From assembly GCA_963693365.1 (NCBI GenBank), contig CAVNZM010000004.1, positions 558,001-622,000 of the forward strand: 64,000 bases of DNA, written 5' to 3'. Shown here piece by piece: positions 1 through 11,574 of the stretch (the first letter of the stretch is position 1; every line of letters begins with the position of its first letter). The position numbers and the translations under genes were made by a program. The stretch comes from Amoebidium appalachense. Taxonomy: Eukaryota; Ichthyosporea. The notes beneath the pieces are model-generated. The model saw only the letters and a program-made list of their open reading frames with translations. It was not told where the DNA came from and made no database searches.

Positions 1-746
1 CCACACTCGTTATCGTTATGGTGGATGCTTTGACTGGCGCTATCTTGGGCCTCACCTTCAGAGCGCAGTCTGGTGATCTGTATGTCGGTGTGCTGCCAGC
101 CACCAACACTCTATTTCAGCTGCTACCAGTCAAGTACACGACTATTCTTAACCTACTGTGGATCATGACTTGTCTGGGTCAGGCCCTCGTAGCATGCACA
201 GGTACGAACAAAGCATCCAACCCCCTTTCCCCCCCCCCCCCGCACCACCACCACCACCACCACCACCACCACCACCTCCCTCCCCTCCTCCTCCCTCCCC
301 CCCCCCCCCCCCCCCCCCCGCCTCCCTCTCCTCCCTTCCCCGTTCCCCTCTTGTGCTGTATCTTCTCATTGTGTTTGTCCACACCTTCACCTCGTCTCCT
401 CCCCCCCCCCCTCCCCCCCCCTTCCCCCCCGTTCTCTCCCCACCCATCCAATACCAAGGTCCATTCCCATTACACTGTGACCAACCTCCCTGTTGGGAAA
501 ACACCATCTGCTGCACTCCCCCGTTTCAATGCACACCCCCTGACCCACGAGCACACACGTGTGTGTGTCTGCAACAATGCCATGTGCCTGTGAAGAGAGA
601 GACAGGTTGAGGCAATGCATGCACGTGTCACATAGTTTCAAGAGTACTGGGTGGGTTTCTGCACAGCTCCAATAGACTCACAGCAGCACATGCAAACACA
701 TCAATCCCTGCAACTTACCCCCCCCCCCCCCCCCCCTTCCCCCCCT

Positions 747-816
<70 letters not shown>

Positions 817-1883
817 CCCCCCCCCCCCCCCCCCCCCCGCACATCCATACTCACTCTTATAATCCACTCCTCCCCCCCCCACCCCTCCCCCCAGCCGGCT
901 GCACCATATTTGGCAGTGAGCGTGCGCAGTATTTTCGCGAGGCCAGCACTGGTGCATCGACCAGTGCCTACTTCCTTGCCAAGGACCTGGAGGCACTGCC
1001 GTGGATAGCCATCAGCAGCTGCCTGTTTGCTATGAATCTGCAGGTGCGTTTAAGTTTAATGGGTGGATGTGATTGGTGGATAATGGCCACTGGTCGGTTT
1101 GTGTTTTTATCAAAAGGCTGGGATTGGTTGAGTATCAATATTAGCACATGGCCATCGAGGCTGTGGAGTTGCTGTGGGCATGGCGGCATCGGACCTCATG
1201 TGTCTTCTTTGCGCATGTGTATGTTATGCTGGTTTTTTTTTTTTTTTTTTTTTTTGGGGGGGGGGGGGGGGGGAGGGGGAGGGGGGGGGGGAGGGGGTTT
1301 CAGTGGGTGGGTGGGGGGGGGGGGGGGGGGGAGTTAAGTGTTTGGGTGGGGGGGGGGGGGGGGGGCTGGGATGGAGTATGTATAGTATACGTGTGTGTGT
1401 GTGTGTGTGTCTTTGGGGGGGGGGGGGGGGGGGGGGGAGGGGTGGGGGGGGGAGGGGGGGGGGGGGGGGGGTTTGTCTTTATGCACGGGTTACACTGACA
1501 TGTGCGGTTCACAGGCAATGGTGGCACTGCGCATATCGTTCTGGCAGCTCTATGTGGTGCTGCTGGGCACCCACTACGGCATGTATGCACTGGGCATGCT
1601 GGCCTCTATAGTCATCCCCCAGGGCGCAATGTACATGGCTGCACTCGGGGTACGTCACTTAGTGCCCCCCCCCCCCCCTCCCCCCCCCCCCCCCCCCCCC
1701 CCGCCCTCCCCTCCCCTACCCACCCGCCCACATCACCACCACCACCATCATCACTGCTCCTCCCCACCTCCTCCCCTCTTTTCCCCAGCAATCCTAAACG
1801 CATCCACACTTGTGCACATGTGTATTTACAAACATGCATGTGGGATAGAAGGACGGTCGATATGGTGGCATGGGGGTGGTGGT

Positions 1884-1922
<39 letters not shown>

Positions 1923-2464
1923 CGTGTGTGTGTGTGTTTGGGGGAGGGGGGGGGGGGAGGGGATGGTTCGTTGCAGTATCGTGTTTGTGCCAATGCGGCA
2001 ATACACTGCAAGGGTTGACTGTGACTACCTCGTGCTGGTTGGTCCCCCACCTCCCTCTTCCTCTCTTTGCCCCTTCCCCCCCCCCAATATTCCCTCCTGG
2101 TGCTTCAACTGACAAATGCTCCACACACACACGTACACGTACACACGCGCAGCTGGGCCTTGTGCACGTGGTTCTCACGGGCTACATGCCGGCATACGAC
2201 AGTGCTTCTAACCTCATGCGAGGAGTCATGCAGGCCTCATTCACCTTCCAATCATCTGCCGCCTATAACACAGCAAATCTCGAGTTCTACCAATCACAGT
2301 TCGGCTTCAACGTTACGCTCACAAACACAGCACAGGCACATGGTTCAGGTGCACCCCTGGGCCATTTTTGGCTAAATATGGGGCTGTGTGTTGTCATAGG
2401 GCTGGTGTGGAGGCTGCTTGCTTTAATTGCGTTAAAGGTGATGGACTACAAGAAACAGAAATAG
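1..2464 (+). CDS. ABCG-family ABC transporter, C-terminal membrane domain (5' end outside window)
   Basis: Four exons: 1-201, 895-1043, 1515-1649 and 2153-2464, ending in TAG. Donors are GTACGA, GTGCGT and GTACGT, and the phases (1, 0, 0) agree at every join. The frame is open to the window edge, so the nucleotide-binding domain and first membrane helices lie upstream. Visible are helices in exon 1 (ILNLLWIMTCLG), exon 2 (WIAISSCLFAMNL), exon 3 and the last exon (NMGLCVVIGLVWRLLALIAL). The exon 2 block FREASTG...AYFLAKDLE matches the ABC2 membrane region of ABCG half-transporters, and the end VMDYKKQK resembles the usual ABCG terminus. By family, this is an ATP-driven exporter of lipids or hydrophobic compounds that works as a dimer in a membrane. 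It looks closest to the plant ABCG24/28-like branch, but the substrate cannot be told. Introns are packed with C and G homopolymers. Confidence 0.82.
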
Positions 2465-2692
2465 AATTGCCATATTAGGTGATCAGGTAGTCTGTTGTAA
2501 AGTGATACCAGATTTCGGACGCAGGTTCGATTTGGATGTGTTTCCGTAATCAATGTTTCCCCCCCTTCATCTTTACTGTCTTGTATGAATTAAAAAAAAA
2601 AATTTAATCCTTTTTCTTTTTTTTTTTTTTGTAAATCACATCGAGTGCAGCTGTTTCTCCCTGCTTGTACAAACGTTTGATCCTTTTTCTTT

Positions 2693-2798
<106 letters not shown>

Positions 2799-4329
2799 TT
2801 TTTTTTTTTTTTAAGGACGACTTGCAAGCTCAGTTCACCCCGGAGAGGCTAGCTACCGGTAAAAGTAAGTAGGCTACTTCATTAGTTTTTTAGAAATTGT
2901 TGTTGTTGTTTTTATAGTTACTAAAGTTTTACAACTTGTACGCAGCCAGTTCACTCCGGAGGAGGCAACCGCATTAAGTACTTTGTAGATTTATTGTTAT
3001 TATTGTTTTTTTTTGGAGTCCAGCTTGTAAGGTCAGTTCATCCCTCGGAGACTACGTTATTTTTATTTTATTTTCAGCCCACACATGTATGCTACGTAAG
3101 GCTTAGCATGAGTTCCATAAGAATGTGTGTATATGTTACGGTATTATGTAGCAAAACATCAGCGAGTCTACATATTTAAATATTCCTGCTTTTTTAGCTG
3201 TTTTATAAACCCTTTTTAAAAATGTATAAATTGTTGTAAAGGTATCGAGCACAAGCATTTTAAAGGCTCAACAACGCGCTAGTCATCGTATTGGATTGTT
3301 TTGCTCTGCTTGTGTCTAAATTCATCGCACATACACGCACACGTACATCATCACGTGCCACACATACGCATACACTGCCATTAGCGGCTTATACCACACC
3401 CCGATGATTAAACAGTGCCCACAACATCCTCCATTGCAAGCATGCGCAACACACGTCCCCCCCCCCCCCCCCCCCCCCCTCCCTCCCTCCCTCCCTCCCT
3501 CCCCCCACCCACCCACCCATACCCATGCAGAAACGCAGCAGGTGCATACATGCCTAAATAATATGCTCGAGCTCATCCCCGGAAGGTGAATGCACATAGT
3601 ATTTACCCCCCCCCCCCCCCTCTTCTGTCTTTCGAAAACAATGTCACCCACACACACTGACATTGCTAGGGCCTAAGATATCTTAGTAGTGTTGCACCGA
3701 CCAAATCATTTAGTAACACAGAAAGAGAGAAACAAACGAAGAAAAGAAAGATAGTAAGGCAAAATGCACAAACAACGTCTTGAGAGAAGATTCTCCAGAG
3801 GCAAATGATCAAACCAGTCACGCATGTATACGTCGTCTCATGCGGGGAATGGGTGCAGTCACACACACGTGGCCGTGTCATCTCCCCCCCCTCCCCTCCC
3901 GGAATGTACACATGGCCAACAGATGCGTGACACACACACACATGTACACACACCCACACACACACGTGCGCACACACACACGTGTACACACACGCGCATT
4001 GTATAAGATGGTCACTATGCGAGACTTTTACACACGAATAAACGATGTCTTTATATAATCCACGCAGTCTGTGCGAAAGCAAGGATCTGCCAGAAATTAG
4101 CGGTGCATCGGGATTTATTCCCGCATCCGACTCAAGTATGTGGCATAGCGCTCCCGCCGGCGGTCACACAGTGATCGGGCCGGAGGTGTACAGTCCATCC
4201 CACAGCACACCCCCACGCCAACACCCACCCGCCCACCAACACACCCCTTCAGCTAGAACAAAATAATACCCGTGTCTCGCATGACCCGTGTCTTTTTCCA
4301 ACGTGTGAAGCCCCCCAGGGCCGTAATAG

Positions 4330-4335
4330 TTTATT
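4330..4335 (-). terminator. Poly(A) signal of the glutaredoxin gene
   Basis: AATAAA on the minus strand about 63 bases after the glutaredoxin TAA stop. Confidence 0.6.
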
Positions 4336-4397
4336 TAATAATGTGCGCGTGATTGGTGACCAACTATACATAAATTTAACCGCAGATTCCGATTGGC

Positions 4398-5459
4398 TTA
4401 CTCCTCATCGTCATCGGGCTTGTAGGTCGACTCAATGCCTGCATCTGTAAAAGGGGGGGGAGACAGTAAGTGTGCATAAGTGTGTGTGTGTGTGTGTTGT
4501 GTGTGTGTGTGTGTGCGTGTGTGTGCGTGCGTGTGCATGTCGCGCACGCACGCGAGCTTGCGTGTGTATGTGCGGAGCGAAGGTTGGGTTGGGTGGACGG
4601 GGGGGGGGGGGGGGGGGGGGGGGGGAGGAGGACAGAACATGTCTGTGTTTTCTGCTTGCTCCATTCACCCCCCTACCCATCAACAACATAACGCCCTTCA
4701 CTCTCCACGCTGGCCAATCAGACATTTCAAAGAAGAAGGCTGCAAATCGGTTTCGTCTAATCGGCAAATCGTGTGATCAAAATATCACACAATCAAGGAT
4801 TGCTTAGTGATTCAGTGAGAGAATCATTATCGCACAACCACATAATCATGGAGTCGTACGGCCGAACATATTATAATCGAAAGATCGTCTTATCAATATA
4901 GCATTTTATATGCTGTGTGGTGTATTTGGCAGAACCCCATTGGTGATGAATGACCGAAGACATTACTCCTTTGCCCCCCCCCCCCCCCCCCCCCCACAAA
5001 AAAAAAAACAAAAACAAAAAAAACAAAAAAAAAAAAACCCCACACACACACGTTCCACTGCACCTTTTGCGAACACATGCCAACCGAATAGCCCAGGCAA
5101 CAGCACCAATAACCATCACACATCAAGTCACCACTTTGTGTGTGTGTGTGTATATATGCGCGCGCGCGCGCCCGAGCGCATGCGTGTGCGCGTTCATATG
5201 CATGTACGTCTGTGTGCACCTATTTTTGCGTGTGCGTGTGCGTGCGCCTATGTGCCCATGTGTGCACATATGCATACGACAATCAACAAATACTTCTATA
5301 TCGAGTAGTGCATGCACGTACCCTTGAGCAGTGTCTGCAACTCTCCCGTCTTGTGCAGATTAATCATAATGTCACAGCCCCCCACAAACTCTCCCTTGAT
5401 GTACACCTGGGGGATGGTGGGCCAGTTGCTGTATTGCTGTAGGGAAAGAGAGGTCAGTA

Positions 5460-5494
<35 letters not shown>

Positions 5495-6510
5495 CCCCCC
5501 TCCCTCAGGATGGGATGCAAGCACGTTTGAAATAACTATCCCCGGAACCCGTTCATCTCAGGCTGCATTGGCGATTCTCTCTCCGTCTCCGTGTTTTTCC
5601 TGTACGTAGGTGTTCGTGCTTTGCATGACAACCCTGCTCTCCTCTGCTCCCGTCAACCCAAGAAAACCCCACCCTATCATCACAACCTTGACACCCCCCC
5701 CCCCCCCCCCCCTCTTTGTTAACAGTGCCGGCATGCAGGTATGGACAGACACACACGGACACCCCCCCCACCTACCCACACACGCACATACCCCCCCCCC
5801 CCCCCCCACACACACACACATATTCCCCCCCCCCCCCCCACACACACACACAAACAGTTTACCCCCTCTCCCCCCTCCAAACACACACATACCCGCCCCC
5901 GCCTCCCACACACACATACCCTCCCCTCCCACATGAACGCACACATATACCCCCCTCCAAACACACCCACCCACCCACCCACCCAGCCCCCTTCCCCCCC
6001 CTCCCCCCCCCCCCCCCCCAAAAAAAAACACCCACCCACCCACCCAACCCCAACCCCCCCACCCGCCCTCCACCCCTACCCCCCACCAACCGGCCGAAAA
6101 AAACCACCCACGCAACCTCCCCCCCCCCCCCCACCCACCCATCCACCCACCCAACCACGCAATCCCCCCCCCCCTCCCCCCCCCCACACACACACCTTAA
6201 TCGCCTCCCTCAGGGCCACATCCTCAAGGACGTTGAACGCCTCGTAATTTGAAACCCCGTGCAGGTCGAGGATCTGCACCACGGCATTGCTGAAGCCACA
6301 CTGGGGGGCTGACGGCACACCCTTCATGAACACAACAAGCGGGTTGTTCTTGACAACCTGTGAAAAAAAAAGGGAGGGGGGAGGGAGGGGGGGGGGGGGG
6401 GGGGGGGGGGAGGGAGGGACGGAGGGAGGGGGAGGGAGGGAGGGGGGGGAGGGAGTTAACATCAGATTTTTTTTTCCTTCTGCGAGTAAGTGTGTGTGTG
6501 TGTGAGTGTG

Positions 6511-6542
<32 letters not shown>

Positions 6543-6586
6543 AAAAGACTTATCAGAGAGAGAGAGATAGAGAGAGAGTGTGTGTA

Positions 6587-6668
<82 letters not shown>

Positions 6669-6855
6669 GACTGTGCGAGAGAGAAGGCGGAGGGGGGGGG
6701 GGGGGGGGGGGGAGGGGGCAGGGAGCCTACGGGGGGTACACGATATAGACACCGGGAATAAACGAATACTCAGGGAAAAAAACACAAAAGCAGGGAGTCG
6801 TATGCTGGAAACAACCATAAATAACATGGAAACTGAGAAGGTGTGTGCGTGCATT

Positions 6856-6891
<36 letters not shown>

Positions 6892-6939
6892 AGGGGTTGA
6901 CTTTTCCAGTTTCCTTTCCCTGCTATATGTGTGTATTGT

Positions 6940-6978
<39 letters not shown>

Positions 6979-7466
6979 TTGGTGTGTGTGTGGGTTGGGG
7001 AGGAGGAGGGGAAGGAGAGGGAAGGGAAGGGCGGGGGGGGGGGGGGGGGGGGGCAGTATGCAATGTAGAGAGGGAAAAATGCTCTTTTAAAGAAAAAGAT
7101 GCTCGCAGTTACACGCAGTGTGAAAGACACCAGCAACACACACCCACACCCACACCCACACCCACCCACCCACCCACCCACCCATCCACCCACCCACCAA
7201 CCCACCCACCCACACACACACACACACAGACACAGACAAAGACAGACACACACACGTAAAACTGAAATCCGCACATGCAATAGCGAGGAGAATGGTTGTG
7301 CACTTACCACACACAAAAACATAAGCTACCATATGCTAACCACATCAACAGACTTTCCAGCCAAAAACGTACAGCACATGCACAATCCTACATGCCAACT
7401 CAAAGACATCGCATACACAGACACACGAACATGAACAGGGACAGGCACAGGCACAAGCACAGGCAT

Positions 7467-7497
<31 letters not shown>

Positions 7498-7782
7498 CGC
7501 ATGCGCACACTTACATGCACGCACACAGAAAAAACGCACACTGTGACACGAGTTGACACACAGAAACTCGCTCTAATCGACACGCACACACACGCACGCA
7601 CGAACACACGCGCTGCACACTTTGCTGACAACCTCACACACCTTCTCGATCTTTTCGAAGTAAGCGTTGCCGCCAGACTCAGGGGTGCTGTACCAACGCC
7701 GCAGGAGCGATGCTGCCACTGGCTGTGGCGCGGAGAGCAGGCGCGGGCCCGCCGTGCGCGCGAGAGACCTGAAAAGAGACAT
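4398..7782 (-). CDS. GLRX5: Mitochondrial monothiol glutaredoxin (GLRX5-like)
   Basis: Four exons on the minus strand: 7782-7642, 6357-6196, 5436-5322 and 4444-4398; phases 0, 0 and 1 agree and give 154 residues. Residues 1-35 form a basic, acid-free presequence ([18 protein letters not shown]) typical of mitochondrial import. The core has VVFMKG followed by [17 protein letters not shown] is the single-cysteine active site of monothiol glutaredoxins. [19 protein letters not shown] supplies the cis-proline and glutathione-binding loop. The protein ends in an acidic tail (PDDDEE). By family, it binds a glutathione-coordinated [2Fe-2S] cluster and passes clusters from the ISCU scaffold to target proteins. 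An in-frame upstream Met at 7848 could lengthen the N-terminus by 22 residues; 7782 was chosen because the presequence begins there. Introns carry long C/G, (GT)n and (CACAGG)n tracts. Confidence 0.93.
5697..6187. repeat. C-rich and (CA)-rich low-complexity tract in glutaredoxin intron 2
   Basis: Alternating C runs, (CA)n and (CCCA)n on the plus strand, so G-rich in the sense of the gene. It ends within ten bases of the splice donor at 6195. The long proline/threonine/histidine frames across it are translation artefacts. Confidence 0.9.
6375..6540. repeat. G-homopolymer tracts in glutaredoxin intron 1
   Basis: G runs of 20 or more broken by single A or T, starting about 15 bases from the exon 2 acceptor on the minus strand, where they form C-rich polypyrimidine. 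Confidence 0.9.
6589..6664. repeat. (GT)n microsatellite
   Basis: Almost pure TG dinucleotide tract in glutaredoxin intron 1, preceded by (GA)n. Confidence 0.97.
7433..7500. repeat. (CACAGG)n hexanucleotide minisatellite
   Basis: About eleven copies of a six-base unit (ACAGGC phase) with single-base variants, in glutaredoxin intron 1. A related (CCCACA)n/(CCCA)n tract lies at 7141-7212. Confidence 0.9.
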
Positions 7783-8472
7783 AGCGAAGGCAAAGCACAA
7801 GCGCACGAGGGGAAAAGGGTGGGTGTGGCCTTTGTGTCTGTGTGCCACGTCATGGGGTGGGAATGGTAGGGATGGTGCGGTATGTGGCTGCTAACCTTAC
7901 GTAAGTGGGTGTCGAAATAACCATTTAGGTGGATGCAGATGCGTCAACAACCAATCACATTCAAACCCAAATTGCAATACACAGTTGATCAAGATTTTCG
8001 AACAGTTAGAAGATGCCAAAGAGGATTGAGGGCAACGCTGAGGGCTGACTTGTTTGTATACGTATGCAATTTTATATGCAAGGGTTGAGCAGATGGTATG
8101 AAGATGTACAAAGATCGCGAGATTCTTCATACCGAGAGATTCGGTACAGAGATTCTCCCGATCAAAGTGGATCCGACTACTCGGTATGAAGAAGCTACTC
8201 GGTATGAAGAATCTCCGACTACTCGGTATGAAGAAGCTACTCGGTATGAAGAATCTCGCGATCTTTGATCGGACAAAGTGGATCCGACTGAGTCGGACAG
8301 CATTACAAAAAAAGGTGGTGTTGTAGTATGCGTGTGTCTGCGCAGTGTGTGTGTGTGCGTGTACAGGCAAATGTGCGTGTGTGTGCATGTAGATGTATGT
8401 ATAGCAGATGTGGCAGCCGGTATAATCAATTCGAACATCACGAATACTTCACCGTAAATTTAAAGTAGTCGT
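7783..8472. other. Intergenic with a hairpin repeat; no gene seen
   Basis: Upstream of the glutaredoxin start and downstream of the EGF gene. The main content is the inverted/tandem repeat block at 8110-8298. No coding exon was recognised. Confidence 0.55.
8110..8298. repeat. Compound inverted and tandem repeat (fold-back structure)
   Basis: Positions 8110-8136 and 8240-8266 are exact reverse complements over 27 bases, enclosing about 103 bases. Inside are two tandem copies of a roughly 42-base unit, each holding two CTCGGTATGAAGAA blocks. A direct repeat, AAAGTGGATCCGACT, lies inside the left arm and again just outside the right arm. The DNA or its RNA could fold into a long hairpin. It may be a miniature fold-back transposon or a local satellite. 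Confidence 0.85.
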
Positions 8473-8478
8473 TTTATT
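8473..8478 (-). terminator. Poly(A) signal of the EGF-domain gene
   Basis: AATAAA on the minus strand about 170 bases after the stop of the EGF-domain gene. A 22-base unit is tandemly duplicated just upstream of it in the transcript (8481-8523). Confidence 0.5.
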
Positions 8479-8480
8479 GC

Positions 8481-8523
8481 GCCACACAGTGGCAGCCTTT
8501 CCGCCACACAGTGGCAGCCTTTC
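8481..8523. repeat. Two tandem copies of a 22-base unit
   Basis: GCCACACAGTGGCAGCCTTT is repeated exactly with a 22-base period, in the 3' UTR of the EGF-domain gene. The CCACACAGTGG part is nearly palindromic. Confidence 0.9.
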
Positions 8524-8650
8524 ATGCCTAAATCTATATTCATTCGGTAAGAGCTACACGTCAAGTGGAAATGAGCCTCGTCGCTATCGACACGGCAACC
8601 AGTGCCTATGTTGTAAGCAACTGCGTATCAATATCCAACCATGGCCATTT

Positions 8651-9232
8651 TCACGGCTCGGCCAGTGTGCTGTCGAGTACACAGGTATAGCCGTCGCCCT
8701 TATACCCCTCGCCACACTTGCACGTGTGGCTTCCCAGCTGGTTGCGGCACGTGGCGTTCATGCTGCACTTGTGTGCCCCCGTTCGGCACTCATTGATGTC
8801 CTCACACTCCCTACCGTTCCACGCGTAACCAGTCGCACAAAAGCCCCGATTCCTATCCGGTGTGCGTGCTGCTGGCGCTGTAGGCTGGTTCGCATTGTCT
8901 TCTTCACTCATATCCACCTCTCCAGCCACCTGGCTCTGCGGCTCCACCCTGACCTGCACCTGCCAGGTTGGGCCCGCACTGACAAATCCCCCTGGCTGCT
9001 GCCCACCTGCTGGGGCCTGTGCCGGTGCCGGTGCCCCGTACACAACGCCTGGGGGCAGCTGGCGGCAACCCCACTGCCAGCCGCACCAGGTAAGGCCGGG
9101 TGCACACGCCGGGTTGGGGTAGCACACGCCGTTCCATAGAGACTGGCCCTCGGGACAGCGAGTTGTGGGCCTGATCAGCCAGCCATTCGCAACAAGGGGC
9201 AACCACAGAGCGGCACATACAAGCCGTGACAT
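8651..9232 (-). CDS. Secreted protein with one calcium-binding EGF domain
   Basis: A single-exon frame of 193 residues. It begins with a likely signal peptide (MSRLVCAALWLPLVANGW), then a cysteine- and tryptophan-rich segment with CPEGQSLWNGVCYPNPAC and a second C..G..WNG..C motif near FCATGYAWNGRECE. A low-complexity P/A/Q linker sits in the middle. The C-terminal domain starts DINEC and has six cysteines with the CXNXXGSXXC pattern (CRNQLGSHTC), the calcium-binding EGF signature; the usual aromatic residue before the fifth cysteine region is His. By family this is an extracellular or cell-surface adhesion or matrix module. No membrane helix follows, so secretion is likely. The partner is unknown. 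Unlike most genes here it has no intron. Confidence 0.8.
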   Translation of the reverse strand: MSRLVCAALWLPLVANGWLIRPTTRCPEGQSLWNGVCYPNPACAPGLTWCGWQWGCRQLPPGVVYGAPAPAQAPAGGQQPGGFVSAGPTWQVQVRVEPQSQVAGEVDMSEEDNANQPTAPAARTPDRNRGFCATGYAWNGRECEDINECRTGAHKCSMNATCRNQLGSHTCKCGEGYKGDGYTCVLDSTLAEP

Positions 9233-11240
9233 GGTGTCTTGTGTGGAGGTTTGTTTTTACGAGGCCACTTCCAGTGTTGTCTGTGCCACAGTGTGCCTTG
9301 GCAGCCTACGCGTTGCCCCTTTTCATGTTGTGGAGGTGGCTGTGACGTCATCCAGATCTGGGCCAGAAGGTGCATTCCAAGTCCAGGGATAAGATCAATC
9401 ATTGATGCCAGCAGCCAATTATTGTGCCTGATGATCATCTGAAGTTCTGAACCACTGAGGTGATCGGATATCCAAGGCATGCACCAGCCTTGACGTGAGG
9501 GATAAAGACGCTTATATACTCCAAAATATCAAAAGGGTTCATAAGAAAAAATAGGGCCCGTTGTATTACAAGAGACATTTGGGGGTTAACTACAAGGGAT
9601 GTCGGGCGTACCGGCCGCCATACGTACATGAAGTGTGAGCGTGCGCGCGAGCGCACGTGTACGTACACGCACGCGTATCGACGTGTTATCAATTGTTATA
9701 CTATGGGTGTGCATAGGTACGTGTATGATTTTTCGCCTTAGCTTGCAAATTAGCATTGAAATCCCGTCTTCTGAAGCTCTTCTCTACCCACTACAGTACA
9801 GATGTAACGTGGATTTCAAAGGCTTTTTATTAGCACTATGCAGACTAAGACTAGCATCGGATCTTACACTGGGATCGTCGCGACACTGCATATGATCATT
9901 CTGTGTCCACAACTCCACATGTACATTAATTGAAGTATATAGGGTGTTTGCTTTGTTCGTCCCTACGTGTGACGCCGATTATGGTGTATGATGCCGGCCT
10001 CTTTAACAGTGTTAGACATAGGAGCCCGAGATATTTATTCAACTCAAAAATTCAAATTTGGGCTGGCCAGGTTCAAGTGACTGTTCCTTTAGCAGGTGCG
10101 GATCTTTAGAGAGGGCTCTGCCGGTGTTGCCCAGGGCTGCCACCAATCATCTCGCACCAGCTCAAAGGACGATTCGATTGGATACATACTCCCAATGATA
10201 TTGCGGTCAACTTCCAAGATTGCACGTTTGCTGATATGATTGGTGAACAATGATCTACGGTGCTATTTCACCAATAGGAAGTCATATTCGCACTTTTGGG
10301 GTTGTAACGAAATCTTTGCGCCGGAAGGCTGCAGTGCCAGGCTGTACAGAAGGCTAGTCTCCCAGAATATGTACCCATTGGCTTACGCAAAAGGCCCCGT
10401 TGTGGAAAAAGGCCGAGTTGGCCGGGGGGCCCCCTACGTAAGTGGCCAAGCACTACTACGCCACGGGTCGTCTCCGCCCGGTCTATGATGCTGTATTCGC
10501 GAATCAAATCGCTTAATCTGTATTCATGAATCAGATAGCTCCAAATTATATGTCGAGTGTACCATTGGGGCATAAAAAGCCTTGTACAGGGTTTGCATTT
10601 TGTTTTTGAAACTTTGGGGTAGGGTCCAAATTGTTTGGGATTCGCCAAAAAATCCGTTTGGGAAAAGCTGATCCGCCGAGTCCTGGATGGCCCACACTAC
10701 CGTATAGGTTATATAACACTATATGTTCTAAATATCATTAACTGTATGTATGTATGTATGCATGTACGTATGCATCTTAACTAAAACACCGATGTTCATA
10801 ATCGATGACATCAATTACTGTACCCAATTCACAGCCCTCCCCCCCTCCCCGGCCGGAGAGCGGGTATTTTTTTTTGGGAATTTCGATCCCTGACCCAGGC
10901 CGGGGTCAGCGTGATTGGTAACTAACCACCGTCTGACGACGTCATTTTGACGACATCACCCCCAATCATTGTCTAGTGACTGTCGCCTGCGGCAACATAT
11001 AAAGAAAAATCGGCCGCAGGGAAGACAGCACTCAGAGTGACTTCATAACAGAAGGCTTCCCATAAGGCTTCCGGCGCAAAGATGGCGGAACATCTTCCAA
11101 AAAATGCACAAAAGCCGAGCCGTGCGCGCCTTCACGACGACGCGTGTACACGTGTTATTTGTACATGCGCCATGGCAAGCCACGTGCACGGCTGTGTGGG
11201 TGTTGCATGCGCAACATGTTGAGCCTACGTTCTATCGTAT
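9233..11240. other. Intergenic; no gene recognised
   Basis: Mixed-composition DNA without the homopolymers seen elsewhere. A 16-base inverted repeat (10312-10327 and 11068-11083) encloses about 740 bases. A short ATGT-type tract lies near 10745. The open frames have no family resemblance and no matching splice sites. Confidence 0.5.
10312..11083. repeat. Possible terminal-inverted-repeat element
   Basis: ATCTTTGCGCCGGAAG at 10312-10327 is the exact reverse complement of 11068-11083. Spacing of about 770 bases would fit a non-autonomous DNA transposon. No clear target duplication was seen at the edges, so this is only a candidate. Confidence 0.3.
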
Positions 11241-11529
11241 TGTGCGTAAGCATGTCATTGTAAGGAGGAGGAAGAAGAGGGGGGGGGGGGGGGGGGGGGG
11301 GGAGGGGGGGGGAGAGACAGGGCCGGGGGTGTCACAGTTGTGGTGACATGCATATATGGGTGCTATGTGTGTGTGTGTCATGTCTGTGTGCTTGCGTGTG
11401 TGCGTGTGTGTGTGTGACACTGTGTGTGTGTGTATGTGTGTGTGTGTGTGTGTGTGTGCAGTGTGTGTGTGTGTGTGCGTGTGTGGTGTAGGTGTAGGTG
11501 TGTGTGTGTGTGTGTATGTGTGCGTCTGT

Positions 11530-11574
<45 letters not shown>

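Noticed and set aside
5558-6252. Several frames of 100 to 211 codons on both strands
   Set aside because: They are translations of C runs and (CA)n/(CCCA)n in glutaredoxin intron 2.
6585-6664. CRISPR-like or telomeric repeat
   Set aside because: Dinucleotide arrays here and elsewhere have no spacers or direct-repeat units and are not telomeric motifs.
7642-7848. Upstream in-frame start of the glutaredoxin at 7848
   Set aside because: The extra 22 residues are His/Pro-rich and would precede, and weaken, the mitochondrial presequence; 7782 preferred, though both remain possible.
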